The notes under the pieces: model-generated | What the model was told of the DNA's origin: nothing | Database searches by the model: none | The model's input: only the letters and a program-made list of their open reading frames with translations | From: Vespa crabro | Taxonomy: Eukaryota; Arthropoda; Insecta; Hymenoptera; Vespidae | Reading direction: 5' to 3' | Assembly (NCBI RefSeq): GCF_910589235.1 | Contig: NC_060958.1 | Span: 10,221,937 to 10,285,936, forward strand | DNA length: 64,000 nucleotides | Part shown: one piece after another, positions 53,707 through 64,000 of the stretch | How positions within the stretch are numbered: position 1 is the stretch's first letter | How the letters are laid out: every line of letters starts with the position of its first letter | Translations under genes and position numbers: made by a program

Positions 53707-53987
53707 AATACAATTTGTGCGACTATTATAAAAGCAAGAAACTTTGCGAACAATCACTGATTCTAACGATTACATTGTATGCAATCGATGCAAAAAACAC
53801 TTGTTTAAATCGCGAAATACGAACGAACATTGTTTCTACTTTGCGATATTTTTATTTCTATTAACGATACAAACACTCGATTACATTTGTGTTTCGCGCA
53901 CGATTGCAATGATATAATTTATTAATTAATTAATTAATAACTATTGATAACGCATACCTCGAAATTCGTTGGGAATGAACTGCAAAC

Positions 53988-53999
53988 TGCGCAGGCGCG
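53988..53999. promoter_or_regulatory. NRF-1 (Ewg)-like site
   Basis: TGCGCAGGCGCG differs by one base from the palindromic NRF-1 consensus (YGCGCAYGCGCR). NRF-1 is a known activator of nuclear mitochondrial genes in vertebrates. Here it lies 1.1 kb upstream of mitochondrial DNA polymerase and about 310 bases upstream of the minus-strand start site at 53,676. Functional use is an inference. Confidence 0.35.
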
Positions 54000-54042
54000 A
54001 ACAAAAGACAGGCGCAAACAGAAGACAGGCGCGAACTTGAGA
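53992..54042. repeat. 17-base unit, three tandem copies
   Basis: Three units each beginning CAGGCGC, with copy 2 differing in the middle and copy 3 in the tail. The units are GC-rich in an AT-rich neighbourhood. Confidence 0.85.
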
Positions 54043-55123
54043 ACCAATTAGCGTCAAGGAAACATTAAAATTTTTCGAAATAATATACTTTCTTATAGCC
54101 ATGATAATTCTCTGTAACAAATCGAAAAATTATATTAAATTACTTTATAAAATTATATTAAAACATTTTTTATGGTTTTTTGCACAACGTACTATAAAGA
54201 TATACGTTATTATTAATTTTATGATTTGTCGAATGTATTACTCGATACATATACCCTATTGAAAGCAATTTTTCTTATTAAAAATACATAAAAACTGTAA
54301 AAGCACATATAAAAAATAAAAATTTCTTCTATTGTTGTTGACAATTCACAAACGATATTATTAAAAACAAAAGTAATAAAATTGCAATGACACAATTGAG
54401 GTTACTTCTATATGTTTCCATCTATTACAACAGAATAATAACTTTTAATAATATTCGGAATAATATTTACTAGCGAAAGTTGATAATAGTAATATTAACG
54501 TTAATTGACACACAATTAAACGTTAGAAAAGATTTATAATTTACTTTTAAATAATGATCATTTAGTTTATTAAAATCTACATTCAACAAAGAGTAAATAG
54601 AAATTGCTTCGTGTTCAAAAAGTGAACTATTTTTATATGTGAAACGAACGTTAGATTACAGCCAATCAGAATCGTGGAAATTTTTTTGTCTGATTTATTT
54701 TCTTTGCCTTATAAATAAATCACTTTACATTAATTACAATAAAATTGTAAAACTAAACAAACAAGAAGAATTTATTATACAAAAGGATAAATAATTTCCA
54801 AATGGATGAACTTAATTATTCCTAGATATATGTAAGCTCCCTTCCATGCGTTCAACTCTATATTTTAACCTTATGGAAGAGAATTGGTATATAAATTGTT
54901 TACGCAAGTCTACTTTGATATATTCTAGTGAAACTTTTAATATAAGCTCAACATAATATTTTACATAACTATTATGATTTGATAAAAGATTTTTAAGATA
55001 ATATAATTCAATTATTTTATTATATAGGTAAGATACTCTTCAAATTTTTTCATAACTTCGTGTCACGTGTTAAAGATAGTTATATATTTTGGAAAAAGTG
55101 TTAGACTGCGAACACGTTTTAAG

Positions 55124-58100
55124 ATGCGATTAAAAATACGTCTTATTCACATTTGCATAAGGCATAAATGCACCAATATTAAGATTGATACACAAAATCA
55201 TAAAAAAGTTGTTAAAAAAAGATTCATTTTACATAACAAAAAGTTGGAAAATATTAAAATTAATAGTAGTATCGCCTTAACCTCTAACGATGTAATCTCT
55301 AATAACAACGATACTATTTACGATCAAAGTGATACGAATTTCATGAATTTCTCATCTTTATCTTCATATAAAGAAAATCAAAATATATCTAATAAATATT
55401 ATGTTGCAAATGAACCTAAAATACCTGACAATTTCGAACAAGCATTTTTATTTCCGTTTATGAAACCAAACTATTCATCAGAAAGTACACAAAATGATTA
55501 TAATAGCGAACATAGAAAAGATATACAAGAGGAAAATACAAAGCAAACTATAAATGACAATAACAATGACGATATTCATAATATTACCAGATTTAATGAA
55601 ATTAATATGCAAATGCTTTCTAAACCATTGCATGAGCATTTATTCAATAAAAATGAAAACCATGTATGTCTTTCTCAAGAAGAAATAGAAAATATAAAAA
55701 AAGATTTACATAAATATGGAATAAATACAGAAGATGTAAAGGCAATATCAGACGTTGATATATGTTTACCACCTTTGAAAGGGAAGGACTTGGAAGAACA
55801 CTTTTATAATATTGCTATTGAACAAATCTTACCTTATCTAAAGATCATAAATAAAATTATTACTAAGATACCAGAAATACCTTCAAAATGGTTGTTTCAA
55901 AAAGGTTGGACTAGATATACCAGTGATGGTGCAGAAAGTGTAAATTATCCTTTAGAAGATGCAATGATTTTAGACGTAGAAGTTTGTGTAAAAGAAGGTC
56001 CATTACCTACGATAGCTACAGCTGTTACAGAAAAAGCATGGTATGGATGGGTATCACCAACTCTTATAGAAAATGTAAAAGGTAATTTTGGTACTAATTA
56101 TTTTACTTCCAATATGTTGATTCCTATAGAAAGTAATGCAGATGATTATGGTATAAAATTGAAGAATTCTCATAAAAAACCAAAGATCATTATAGGCCAT
56201 AATGTTTCATATGATAGAACAAGAATAAAAGAACAATATTGGTTAAATTCTACTGGAACACGTTTTGTAGACACAATGTCACTGCATATATGTGTCAGTG
56301 GACTTAATAGTTATCAGAGAGCAATTTTAAGAAGTGAAAAACAAAAACATGATACCGAAAAATGGTTGAACTATACTTCAACAAATAGTTTGAGTGAAGT
56401 ACATAAACTTTATTGCGGAAAAAATGTCAGCAAAGAACAAAGAAATATATTTCTAGAAGGATCTTTGGATGACATAAGAGAACAATTTAATGATTTAATG
56501 TCTTATTGTGCTTCTGATGTATTGGCTACACATAATGTCTTTTGTAAATTATTTCCAATATTTCAAGAAAGATTTCCACATCCTGTTACATTCGCTGGAA
56601 TGTTAGAGCTTAGTTGTACATATCTTCCAGTAAATTCCAATTGGCAAAGATATTTAGAAGAATCAGAGTCTACTTATGAAGACTTAAATTATGAATCTAA
56701 GGTTATACTCACTAAAAGAGCAAATACTGTTTGTAAATTAATGCATAATGAAAAATATAAAGAGGATTTATGGATGTGGGATCAGGATTGGAGTACTCAA
56801 AATATTAAGATGAAAACTTCTTTGTCTAAGACAAAGTTACAAGAACTAAAAACCAAAGAAAATAATAATAAAGTAACTAGTGACATTAATTCAGAAACAT
56901 ATTTAACAGATGATGAAGACGAGGATCCCTTGGAAAAAGAATTTTCTTATCTAGAAGAAACAAAATACTTGTTACCAGTTAAACTACCATATATGGCTGG
57001 ATATCCTGCTTGGTATAGAAAACTTTGTCCTAAAAAAACTGAAAATGAGGATGAAAATTGGGAACCTGGACCACAACATATAAGTACATCTACGCAGATT
57101 ACTCCAAAACTTTTAAATTTAACATGGGAAAATTATCCTTTGCATTATATTAAGAAACATGGTTGGGGTATATTAGTACCATATAGCAATGATCCAAATA
57201 TTGAAACTATATTACCTCTAAAACAATTGTTAAATCAATGTCCTTTACCAGAAACAACTAATTATGAAAGTTCTACAGATGATACAATGTTAATACTGAA
57301 TAAAAAATTAGAAAACGATCTTTATAAAGCAGAATTTTGGAGATACAAGAGAAAAAGTACAACAGATTATGATACTAAGTACAAAGGTACTGGAATTTGG
57401 TGCGATATTATTTTAGATAATTGTTGTTACTTCTTCAAATTACCACACAAAGATGGTATTAATTTCAATGTCGGTAATCCCTTGGCTAAAGATTTTTTGA
57501 ACAAGTTTTCGGATAATGTACTTGCTGGATTAGATTCAAGTGCTGCACAAATTTTGAAAATAGCAAGAAAGGTATCTTATTGGAGAAACAACAGAGACAG
57601 GATCATGTCCCAAATGGTTGTCTGGTTTGAAAAGTATTGTTTGCCAAATAGTTTAAAGAAACACAATACACAATTTGGTGCAATACTTCCACAAGTGGTT
57701 GTCTGTGGAACATTAACAAGGCGAGCAGTAGAACCTACATGGATGACTGCTTCTAATGCACATGCCGAACGTATAGGTTCTGAATTACGATCCATGATAC
57801 AAGCTCCACCAGGATATAACATAGTTGGTGCTGATGTTGACAGTCAAGAATTATGGATTGCATCAATCATTGGAGATGCATATTATAAGAAAGTGCATGG
57901 AGCAACACCTTTTGGATGGATGACTTTAATAGGAAACAAATCAAATGGAACAGACATGCACAGTGTTACTGCAAAAGCTGTGGGAATATCTAGAGATCAT
58001 GCAAAAATTATCAATTATGCAAGAATTTATGGTGCCGGGCAAAAGTTTGCTGAAAGATTGTTAAAACAATTTAATCCTACCATGACAGAAAGTAATGCCG

Positions 58101-58852
58101 TATCTAAATCTCGAAAAATGTTTGCTTTGACAAAGGGTAATAAAGTATATACATTGAAATCTGAGTATATTAATGAAGATTTGGAGGATAGACAATATAC
58201 ATCGTATGAAGCTATGAAGATAGCAAAACTTTTTCAAAAATCACTTATGGAAATGTTTAACAAGAGCAAATGGGTTGGTGGTTCAGAATCAGCAATGTTT
58301 AATAGACTTGAGGAAATAGCTTGTAGTCCTAAACCAGTAACGCCATTTTTAAACTGTAGACTTAGTCGAGCATTAGAGTGTGAGGACGAAGAAGAAAAAT
58401 ATTTACCAACTAAAATTAATTGGGTAGTACAAAGTGGTGCAGTTGATTTTCTTCATTTAATGTTGGTTTCAATGAGATGGTTAATGCAAGATAATGCAAG
58501 GTTTTGTCTTTCTTTTCACGATGAAGTAAGATATTTAGTTCCATCACGATACAAATACAATGCTGCTCTTGCAATGCATGTAACAAATCTTATGACAAGA
58601 TCTTTCTGTGCCTTGAGGCTTGGTATGAACGATTTACCAATGTCAGTAGCTTTTTTTGCATCTGTAGAAGTAGATACGGTTCTTCGAAAAGAATCAAGTC
58701 AAGATTGTAAAACACCATCAAATCCTCATGGACTTGAAAATGGATATAGTATCCCTGTTGGAGAAAGTTTAGATATACATGCAGCATTGGAAAAGTCTGA
58801 TGGATCCTTAGGATCGTGGCATCGAACTAAACGTGATAAGAAAAATATGTAA
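55124..58852 (+). CDS. POLG: Mitochondrial DNA polymerase gamma, catalytic subunit
   Basis: This family A polymerase replicates mitochondrial DNA. One uninterrupted frame encodes 1,242 residues from the ATG at 55,124; I rejected a GTG 57 bases upstream. The basic N-terminus (MRLKIRLIHICIRHK) suits a mitochondrial presequence. An Asn/Ser/Lys-rich stretch of about 140 residues follows before family homology starts (NMQMLSKPLHEHLF). The 3'-5' exonuclease has motif I LDVEV (D284, E286), motif II IIGHNVSYDR (D364) and motif III YCASDVLATH (D465), so proofreading looks intact. The polymerase has motif A VGADVDSQELW (catalytic D904), motif B RDHAKIINYARIYGAGQ (about 957-973) and motif C HDEVRY (D1133). 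All are near-identical to animal POLG. Slightly longer than the Drosophila and human proteins because of the N-terminal and linker insertions. It is intronless, unlike its neighbours. An AATAAA lies at 58,908-58,913. The EIF1AD start codon is 184 bases downstream on the same strand. Confidence 0.97.
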   Translation: MRLKIRLIHICIRHKCTNIKIDTQNHKKVVKKRFILHNKKLENIKINSSIALTSNDVISNNNDTIYDQSDTNFMNFSSLSSYKENQNISNKYYVANEPKIPDNFEQAFLFPFMKPNYSSESTQNDYNSEHRKDIQEENTKQTINDNNNDDIHNITRFNEINMQMLSKPLHEHLFNKNENHVCLSQEEIENIKKDLHKYGINTEDVKAISDVDICLPPLKGKDLEEHFYNIAIEQILPYLKIINKIITKIPEIPSKWLFQKGWTRYTSDGAESVNYPLEDAMILDVEVCVKEGPLPTIATAVTEKAWYGWVSPTLIENVKGNFGTNYFTSNMLIPIESNADDYGIKLKNSHKKPKIIIGHNVSYDRTRIKEQYWLNSTGTRFVDTMSLHICVSGLNSYQRAILRSEKQKHDTEKWLNYTSTNSLSEVHKLYCGKNVSKEQRNIFLEGSLDDIREQFNDLMSYCASDVLATHNVFCKLFPIFQERFPHPVTFAGMLELSCTYLPVNSNWQRYLEESESTYEDLNYESKVILTKRANTVCKLMHNEKYKEDLWMWDQDWSTQNIKMKTSLSKTKLQELKTKENNNKVTSDINSETYLTDDEDEDPLEKEFSYLEETKYLLPVKLPYMAGYPAWYRKLCPKKTENEDENWEPGPQHISTSTQITPKLLNLTWENYPLHYIKKHGWGILVPYSNDPNIETILPLKQLLNQCPLPETTNYESSTDDTMLILNKKLENDLYKAEFWRYKRKSTTDYDTKYKGTGIWCDIILDNCCYFFKLPHKDGINFNVGNPLAKDFLNKFSDNVLAGLDSSAAQILKIARKVSYWRNNRDRIMSQMVVWFEKYCLPNSLKKHNTQFGAILPQVVVCGTLTRRAVEPTWMTASNAHAERIGSELRSMIQAPPGYNIVGADVDSQELWIASIIGDAYYKKVHGATPFGWMTLIGNKSNGTDMHSVTAKAVGISRDHAKIINYARIYGAGQKFAERLLKQFNPTMTESNAVSKSRKMFALTKGNKVYTLKSEYINEDLEDRQYTSYEAMKIAKLFQKSLMEMFNKSKWVGGSESAMFNRLEEIACSPKPVTPFLNCRLSRALECEDEEEKYLPTKINWVVQSGAVDFLHLMLVSMRWLMQDNARFCLSFHDEVRYLVPSRYKYNAALAMHVTNLMTRSFCALRLGMNDLPMSVAFFASVEVDTVLRKESSQDCKTPSNPHGLENGYSIPVGESLDIHAALEKSDGSLGSWHRTKRDKKNM

Positions 58853-59036
58853 TATGATAAACAGAAAGCGCAAAATAATTTAATTCAATTTAAAACGAGT
58901 TTAAGTTAATAAAAAAAAAAAAAAAAATCGTTCGAATCGAAATATTATATTTAGTTGAATCTTTAAATATGAATTTTATTTAATTATTATATTTTCAATG
59001 TATTACAGTCGCCATTTATAAATTATCAGAGTGAAA

Positions 59037-59603
59037 ATGTCAAAAACAACAAAACGTAAACATGTTGTGAAGGAGGTGGAAGACTTAAGTATTCCAACAA
59101 AATCTCAATCTATCGTTAAAGTTGTCGAATCGCGCGGCAATAATCTCCATGAGATTGTAAACTCAGCTGGTGAACAATATCTTGTATCAATGCCAGTGAA
59201 GTTTAGACGACACATTTGGATAAAAAGGGGAGACTTCGTATTAGTTGAACCCATTGCCGAAGGCGATAAGGTCAAAGCAGAGATAGTCAAGATATTAACA
59301 CGAGTAAGTTTTTTCATTGTAGGTATATATGTAAATGCAATTAAAAATATAATACTATTGTTTTTTTTTTCTTTTTTTCTTTTTTTTTTTTAGGAACATA
59401 TAAAGTGGTACCATGTACAAAAATGTTGGCCATTGGAATTTGACGAAGTCTTGAATAAAAAGGAATCTAAAAAAACGATAAAAGATAATAGTGACGAAGA
59501 AGAAGATAAAGAAGAGGAAGAACTTTTTGTAAATACAAATAGGATAACTTATGTTTCTGATAGATCAAGTGATTCGGACACAAGTTCTAATGAATCCGAC
59601 TAG
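59037..59603 (+). CDS. EIF1AD: eIF1A-domain-containing protein (EIF1AD)
   Basis: Two exons (59,037-59,303 and 59,394-59,603) join in phase 0 to give 158 residues, close to the usual size. The start reads KRKHVVKEVE and is followed by an S1/OB-fold domain of the eIF1A type: GNNLHEIVNSAGEQYLVSM, then IWIKRGDFVLVEPI and EGDKVKAEIVKIL. A low-complexity acidic tail (DEEEDKEEEEL) leads to the family motif LFVNTNR and a Ser/Asp-rich end. EIF1AD (haponin) is a nuclear/cytoplasmic RNA-binding protein implicated in 40S ribosome maturation in vertebrates; the insect role is inferred from homology. The intron is 90 bases with a long poly-T tract before the acceptor. It follows POLG closely on the same strand. 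An AATAAA occurs at 59,723-59,728. An upstream in-frame GTG (59,031) was not used. Confidence 0.95.
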
Positions 59604-60863
59604 TAATTAATATAAGGTATTTTGTAAAACTTTATAAAAAAGTTGTATATAAATCGAATTTATTGTCGTGTCCAATTATTCAATTGACCAATCCAATTAA
59701 AAAATTATCTTATTTTATTACAAATAAAAATTATTATTCTATCATAAAAAAAAAATAGCAAGATTCGTTTCATTATTTTAGCAATTGATAATTCTTCGAT
59801 AATTGTTTAAAAAACAAAAATTGTTGAATGTATATGGTATAATGATAATAATCATTATTTTTCATAATTAGATTACATAAACTATTGTACAAATTGAGCC
59901 TAATATGATATAATTTTAAATATTATAATTTTAAAAAATTAATCTACAATAAATTGATTAAAATCGATATTGGAAAATATTTTACGTCACGTTTTGTCTG
60001 AACTATAGAGTACTTTAAAACAGTTGCAAATTGCACGTTTTATTGTACGGCAATTGACGAGACAATTTTGTATGAGAAAATAAAATATCTTATAAGATTA
60101 AGAAATGACGGTAGTATAGATAAGACTATGATATACTATAACGATACGAGGTACAATGCATAAATTAATCTTAGAAAGTTTATGTTATTTCGAATCGAAT
60201 AAGAGAACTTATCTTTTATCGGCGAAATTAGAGAGATACATGATGACATTAAATGTTATCACTACCGATTATTAAAGTCAGTGTGTTTCCGCCTGTCGTC
60301 GAAGATTGTGGGGGAATTCTATAACAAAAGCTTGCAAAGGGAAACGGTCACCTTCGATATTCTAATTGTTTGCAAACGCGACCATCATAACATTAAGTTA
60401 TTCCCAAGAATCTGTTTTTGGTCTTTCTTGATATACACAAGGAAATTTTGTTTATTAAATAACAATAAAAAATAAAAAAAAAGTAGAAAAGATTTATTTA
60501 TTAAAAACGTGTCACGAGAGAATACGAACGAACGAATGTATAAGAGGATCATTTTACCGATAAAATGCAATTACTCATCAGTCCAATTGTCATCAAACGA
60601 AAAACAACGATGATATTAGAATTAAAAGTAGAAAAATAATATGATCATTCATGTTCAACAAGAAGACACATTGCCAGCTCGATAAGGATCTTTTTGAATT
60701 TGGATTTGCTGTTCGAACGAAAGCCTAATCCTTTTAACTTTCAAGTATCAGCGACATTACCAGTTTTCAAGTTAGAATGAAAAACACAGAGTGACATTCT
60801 CGAAGAATCTAATTTCATCCTACCGTCGTCATTGTGATATTCAAGGAAAATTTATTTGTCAAG
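59604..60863. other. Intergenic region before the receptor gene
   Basis: AT-rich, without simple repeats of note beyond short A runs. A TCAGTG initiator-like hexamer (60,278-60,283) lies about 30 bases after ATTAAA, a weak TATA-like element, and might be the receptor's start site; the receptor's 5' untranslated exon structure is not resolved. No exon is seen. Confidence 0.6.
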
Positions 60864-62496
60864 ATGGGATGTGCAATTTTTGACGAAGACGGTTTTTGGA
60901 CCAAGATGGATATAAAAAATATGACGGAAGCCGAATATCTTAATGAAATATTAGGTTCGAAATATCTCCCTATGAGTATGGTATTGCCTCTAACTACCGT
61001 TTATGTGGCAATTTTTGTGTCAGGAATTTTTGGTAATATCGCCACTTGTACGGTTATTGCAAAAAATACATCGATGCAAACTTCAACTAACTACTATCTC
61101 TTCAATTTGGCTATTTCCGACCTGACTCTACTTATACTCGGTAAGCTTTCTTTGCATCTTCCTTGATGGTGCATTTAAAAGAAAATTTTTCACGTTACAT
61201 AATAAGCCAACGTTAATAAAAATTAATTAAATCGCCGAGGTATATTACTTTTTCATTCTCTATCTATTGCCTATCTATCTTGATTTTGTACATTTTACGT
61301 CAAACGAATGACGATATTCATCGCTCGAGTTGCTTTACTCTAATTAAGAATGGAAACATTTTGATGGACGATAATTTCTGATAATCGATTAAAACACGTT
61401 CGTGACAACGATAATGCGATTAGATTTTTAAGGTCGTGAACATTTGTAAAACTAAACGAGATAGTAAAGATTACAATGACGCAAATTCCTGATGCAGATC
61501 TTATTTTCTTTTATCGTTTCTTTTTTTTTTTTTTCGAAGGAGAAAGATCGTTGAAAATTGAGATATTTTACAAATTGAGACGTTTGATTTCAATACGCGA
61601 TACATTTTCCTCTCCTAAATGTGAAATGAAGATAACAGTTTTAAATTAATCTTAGCTTTGTGTGTGCTCTGTACACTCGCGATTTTATCTCGTCGGTGTC
61701 TTATTTATCGATAGTAAAGTTGCTTCTATTTACGTCATTACGAGACATCTCAAATCTCTGTCAAATTTGTATCATCAAATGAAAATTATCCTTAATACCA
61801 ATTAGCTTGCACCATCAGCATTAGCACTATTCGTTATTAGTAAAATACATACTATGTGTTTATCTACATAATAAAAGATTAAATTATTGGAGAAAAAAAT
61901 TAATTTTACGAAAAATTCGAAAAAAATAATACAGAATAATATCGATCAAAAATATATAATGCAAAATGATATTTTAATATTGGAATTTATCCGAAAATTG
62001 TAGGTTTGCCGAATGAACTCAGCGTATTCTGGCAACAATATCCATGGACTTTGGGAGTTGCACTTTGCAAAATTAGAGCATACGTGTCCGAAATGTAAGA
62101 GACCGATCTTTTCTCATCCACCATTTCCTTAACAATCTCTTATCTTAGTTTCTACATCTCTTTCGCAGGTCTTCTTACGTATCAGTTCTCACGATAGTGG
62201 CTTTCTCCATGGAACGATATTTTGCCATTTGTCATCCCCTTCGTGTTTATACTATGAGTGGACTGAAAAGACCAATACGGTTTATTTTCGCCGCGTGGTC
62301 TATTGCTTTAGTATCAGCAATACCGTTCGCCATTTATACTAAAGTCAACTATGTCGAGTACCCTCCAAGTTAATAAAGAAATAATAGCTTGTATTTTGAT
62401 TGTCGAAAAAGATATGATACTTCATATCTATTCTATTTTCTATAATAGTACCTATATAAACTTAACACGTATTATTATATTGTTCAAAAGATTATA

Positions 62497-62548
<52 letters not shown>

Positions 62549-63593
62549 GAGAATAATAATTAATTTCAACATTTGTATGTACGTAGAATCAGGGAATTGT
62601 TCCGCCGAGTCAGCGATCTGCGCGATACTATCTAATAACATGCCGAATTTTCCGCTCTACGAGATAAGCTGCATCATCTTTTTCTTTTTACCGATGCTTG
62701 TTATTCTCGTTGTTTACACAAGGATGGGTTTGGAAATAAAAAGGAGTATGAGACATACGGTTGGGCCGGTCATTCACAGCTCGATTCATGGAGAAACGCG
62801 ACAGGTTCAATCTAGAAAATCCACCATTAGAATGTTAAGTACACATTGTCGTTCCTCTTATTAAAATTCTGAATTTAGAAGTATAATGGAAGTATACGAT
62901 ACAAAAGATTATTTCTTTTTTATAGGTGTCGTCGTCGTCATGTTTTTTCTCTGTTGGGCACCCTTTCATGCTCAGAGATTGCTTTACGTTTATGCAAAGG
63001 ATTCTGATTATTATCCTGATTTAAACGAATGGCTTTATATTTTGAGCGGATGCCTTTACTACTTTAGTACCACGGTAAATCCAATTCTTTACAATATGAT
63101 GAGCGTAAAGTACAGAGAGGCTTTTAAGCAAACGATTTGCTGTAAACGGAAATTAAGGAAAAGCTGGACCATTAAGCCACCCGATCTTTGCCGATGCAAA
63201 TCCAGCGAAGAGGCTCATCTGCCACGTTTTAGGTGCTCAATGAGGTTTGTTCGATGATGAAAAAATAGTTTAAATAAGAGTAAAATAAATGAACATAAAA
63301 AGAAATTAATTAATTAATAATAATATTAACATATATATAAATATTTTTTAAGGTATACATTTGGCCAGGCGAAAGAAGTCTTTCGATTTTCTTCAAATCG
63401 AGAACGAGTTGTTCGAGATAGATCTATGTGCGACCATTACGATGAAATTCGAAAGATTAGGAATCAGGATTCATCCAAATCCCTTCTAAATAACAACGGA
63501 CATCCTATTATGCAGGAACGGAGCAGTGAGGAAAGTACAACATCGAAAGAGATAGTGAAAGAATCGATCTCAACGGCCAGTAGTAGTTTCTGA
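60864..63593 (+). CDS. Pyrokinin/CAPA-type neuropeptide G-protein-coupled receptor
   Basis: Six exons join in frame: 60,864-61,140; 62,004-62,094; 62,169-62,368; 62,587-62,838; 62,926-63,244; 63,353-63,593, giving 459 residues. It is a rhodopsin-family receptor for PRX-amide peptides, the insect relatives of neuromedin U receptors, and signals at the plasma membrane. Landmarks: an N-terminal glycosylation site (NMT, 19-21); TM1 with GN; TM2 NLAISDLTLLIL; ECL1 WQQYPW; TM3 with C-K-I-R, SSYVSVLTIVAFS and ERY in the DRY position; TM4 AAWSIALVSAIPF; ECL2 KVNYVEYPP with CSAESAICAIL; TM5 FFFLPMLVILVVY; TM6 FFLCWAPFHAQRLLYVY; TM7 NPILYNMMS; then CCKRK, possibly palmitoylated. The exon 3 donor (GTTAAT) is weak. 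An in-frame stop just after exon 5, with a poly-A signal, suggests an alternative short tail. I cannot separate the pyrokinin from the CAPA subtype by eye. I chose ATG 60,864 and rejected the upstream GTG 60,834. Confidence 0.92.
63284..63289 (+). terminator. Possible intronic poly-A signal in the receptor gene
   Basis: AATAAA lies 27 bases after an in-frame stop (63,255-63,257) reached if the last intron is retained. The result would end in FVR after exon 5 and lack the 79-residue exon 6 tail. Confidence 0.3.
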
Positions 63594-64000
63594 TAATGAC
63601 TATGATCGTGTATTTTAATAATTGGCGAAGATTCTGATTCTTCTGTTTGCTTTAAGCTACTAGAAGAAAAATCTAGTTGTTAATTTTATTTATATATATA
63701 TACATACACATAAAGAAGTTAGCATTCCTTATTTTTTTTTTTCTTTTTTTTGGTTTCTTTACATATTTTGTTAATGATGTTTTTGAAAATTTTTTAAGTA
63801 CAAAAGTAAGTCAGTATTGATGAACGGAATGTCTTTTTTTTTTCTTTTTTTTTTTTTTAATCAATCATTTAAAAAAGTCTTTTTAATATTTGCTCTAACT
63901 ACTATCAACATTATTATTAATTTTATTCGATTTTAATTATTAGTAATTCTATTCGATATAAAAAAAGAAAAAAAAAAAAAACAAGAAAACATCCTTTGTG
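63594..64000. other. 3' flank of the receptor gene
   Basis: 3' untranslated sequence and AT-rich flank with poly-T and poly-A runs (63,733-63,751; 63,834-63,858; about 63,960-63,985). No further exon is visible before the window ends. Confidence 0.6.

Larger units (their letters stand above)
53677..55123. other. Region upstream of POLG
   Basis: Mostly AT-rich. It holds an NRF-1-like TGCGCAGGCGCG (53,988-53,999), a 17-base unit repeated three times (53,992-54,042), and CAGCCAATCAGA (54,659-54,670), a canonical CCAAT box about 450 bases before the POLG start. The frame of POLG stays open upstream to a TAG at 55,025-55,027. That TAG coincides with a possible splice acceptor (TATATAG), so an upstream 5' exon cannot be excluded. 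Confidence 0.55.

Noticed and set aside
53992..54042. Possible CRISPR-like direct repeats
   Set aside because: Three contiguous 17-base units with no spacers, in a eukaryotic context. It is a minisatellite.
55067..55123. GTG start extending POLG by 19 residues
   Set aside because: Nuclear genes start at ATG; the ATG at 55,124 begins a plausible mitochondrial presequence. An upstream exon remains possible.
57577..57822. Antisense frame within POLG
   Set aside because: A shadow of the strongly conserved plus-strand polymerase coding sequence.

Overview
This window looks like nuclear DNA of an insect, most likely a hymenopteran (wasp, ant or bee). It is AT-rich, full of short tandem repeats (GA/CT, TA, GAAA, poly-A/T) and carries intron-split genes with small GT-AG introns. 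The hymenopteran placement is an inference from base composition, repeat style and protein character. I could not search databases, and the species is not fixed.

Layout. Bases 1 to about 29,215 have no coding exon I can support and are packed with microsatellites. They are probably the first intron of, and/or flank to, a minus-strand gene. That gene's core promoter (TATA plus TCAGT initiator) and signal-peptide exon lie at 29,216-29,430. From 30.4 kb on the window is gene-dense. Ferrochelatase (minus, 8 exons) and an eEF1A lysine methyltransferase 2/METTL10-like enzyme (plus, 4 exons) share a 315-bp divergent promoter. Next comes a cluster of four surface or secreted protein genes: a small protein with two EB/EGF-like modules and a GPI-type tail (minus), a 102-residue secreted protein (minus), a 680-residue acidic type II membrane protein with furin-type sites (minus), and a 12-exon, 640-residue protein with about 11 EB/EGF-like modules and a hydrophobic tail (plus). 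After a 6.6-kb intergenic stretch, which contains an unexplained minus-strand TATA/initiator promoter with a possible first exon, come an intronless mitochondrial DNA polymerase gamma gene (plus), an eIF1A-domain protein EIF1AD (plus, 2 exons) and a pyrokinin/CAPA-type neuropeptide receptor (plus, 6 exons).

How the genes relate. Ferrochelatase (last step of haem synthesis) and POLG (mitochondrial DNA replication) act in mitochondria. The methyltransferase and EIF1AD are translation-linked. The cluster at 35.3-48.5 kb is the least conventional part: every member has a signal peptide or membrane anchor, two are cysteine-module proteins with GPI-like tails, and two are proteins I do not recognise. 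The exon models were built by hand from splice consensus plus reading-frame continuity, and each multi-exon model joins with exact phase. No viral, toxin, CRISPR or intact transposon sequence was recognised.
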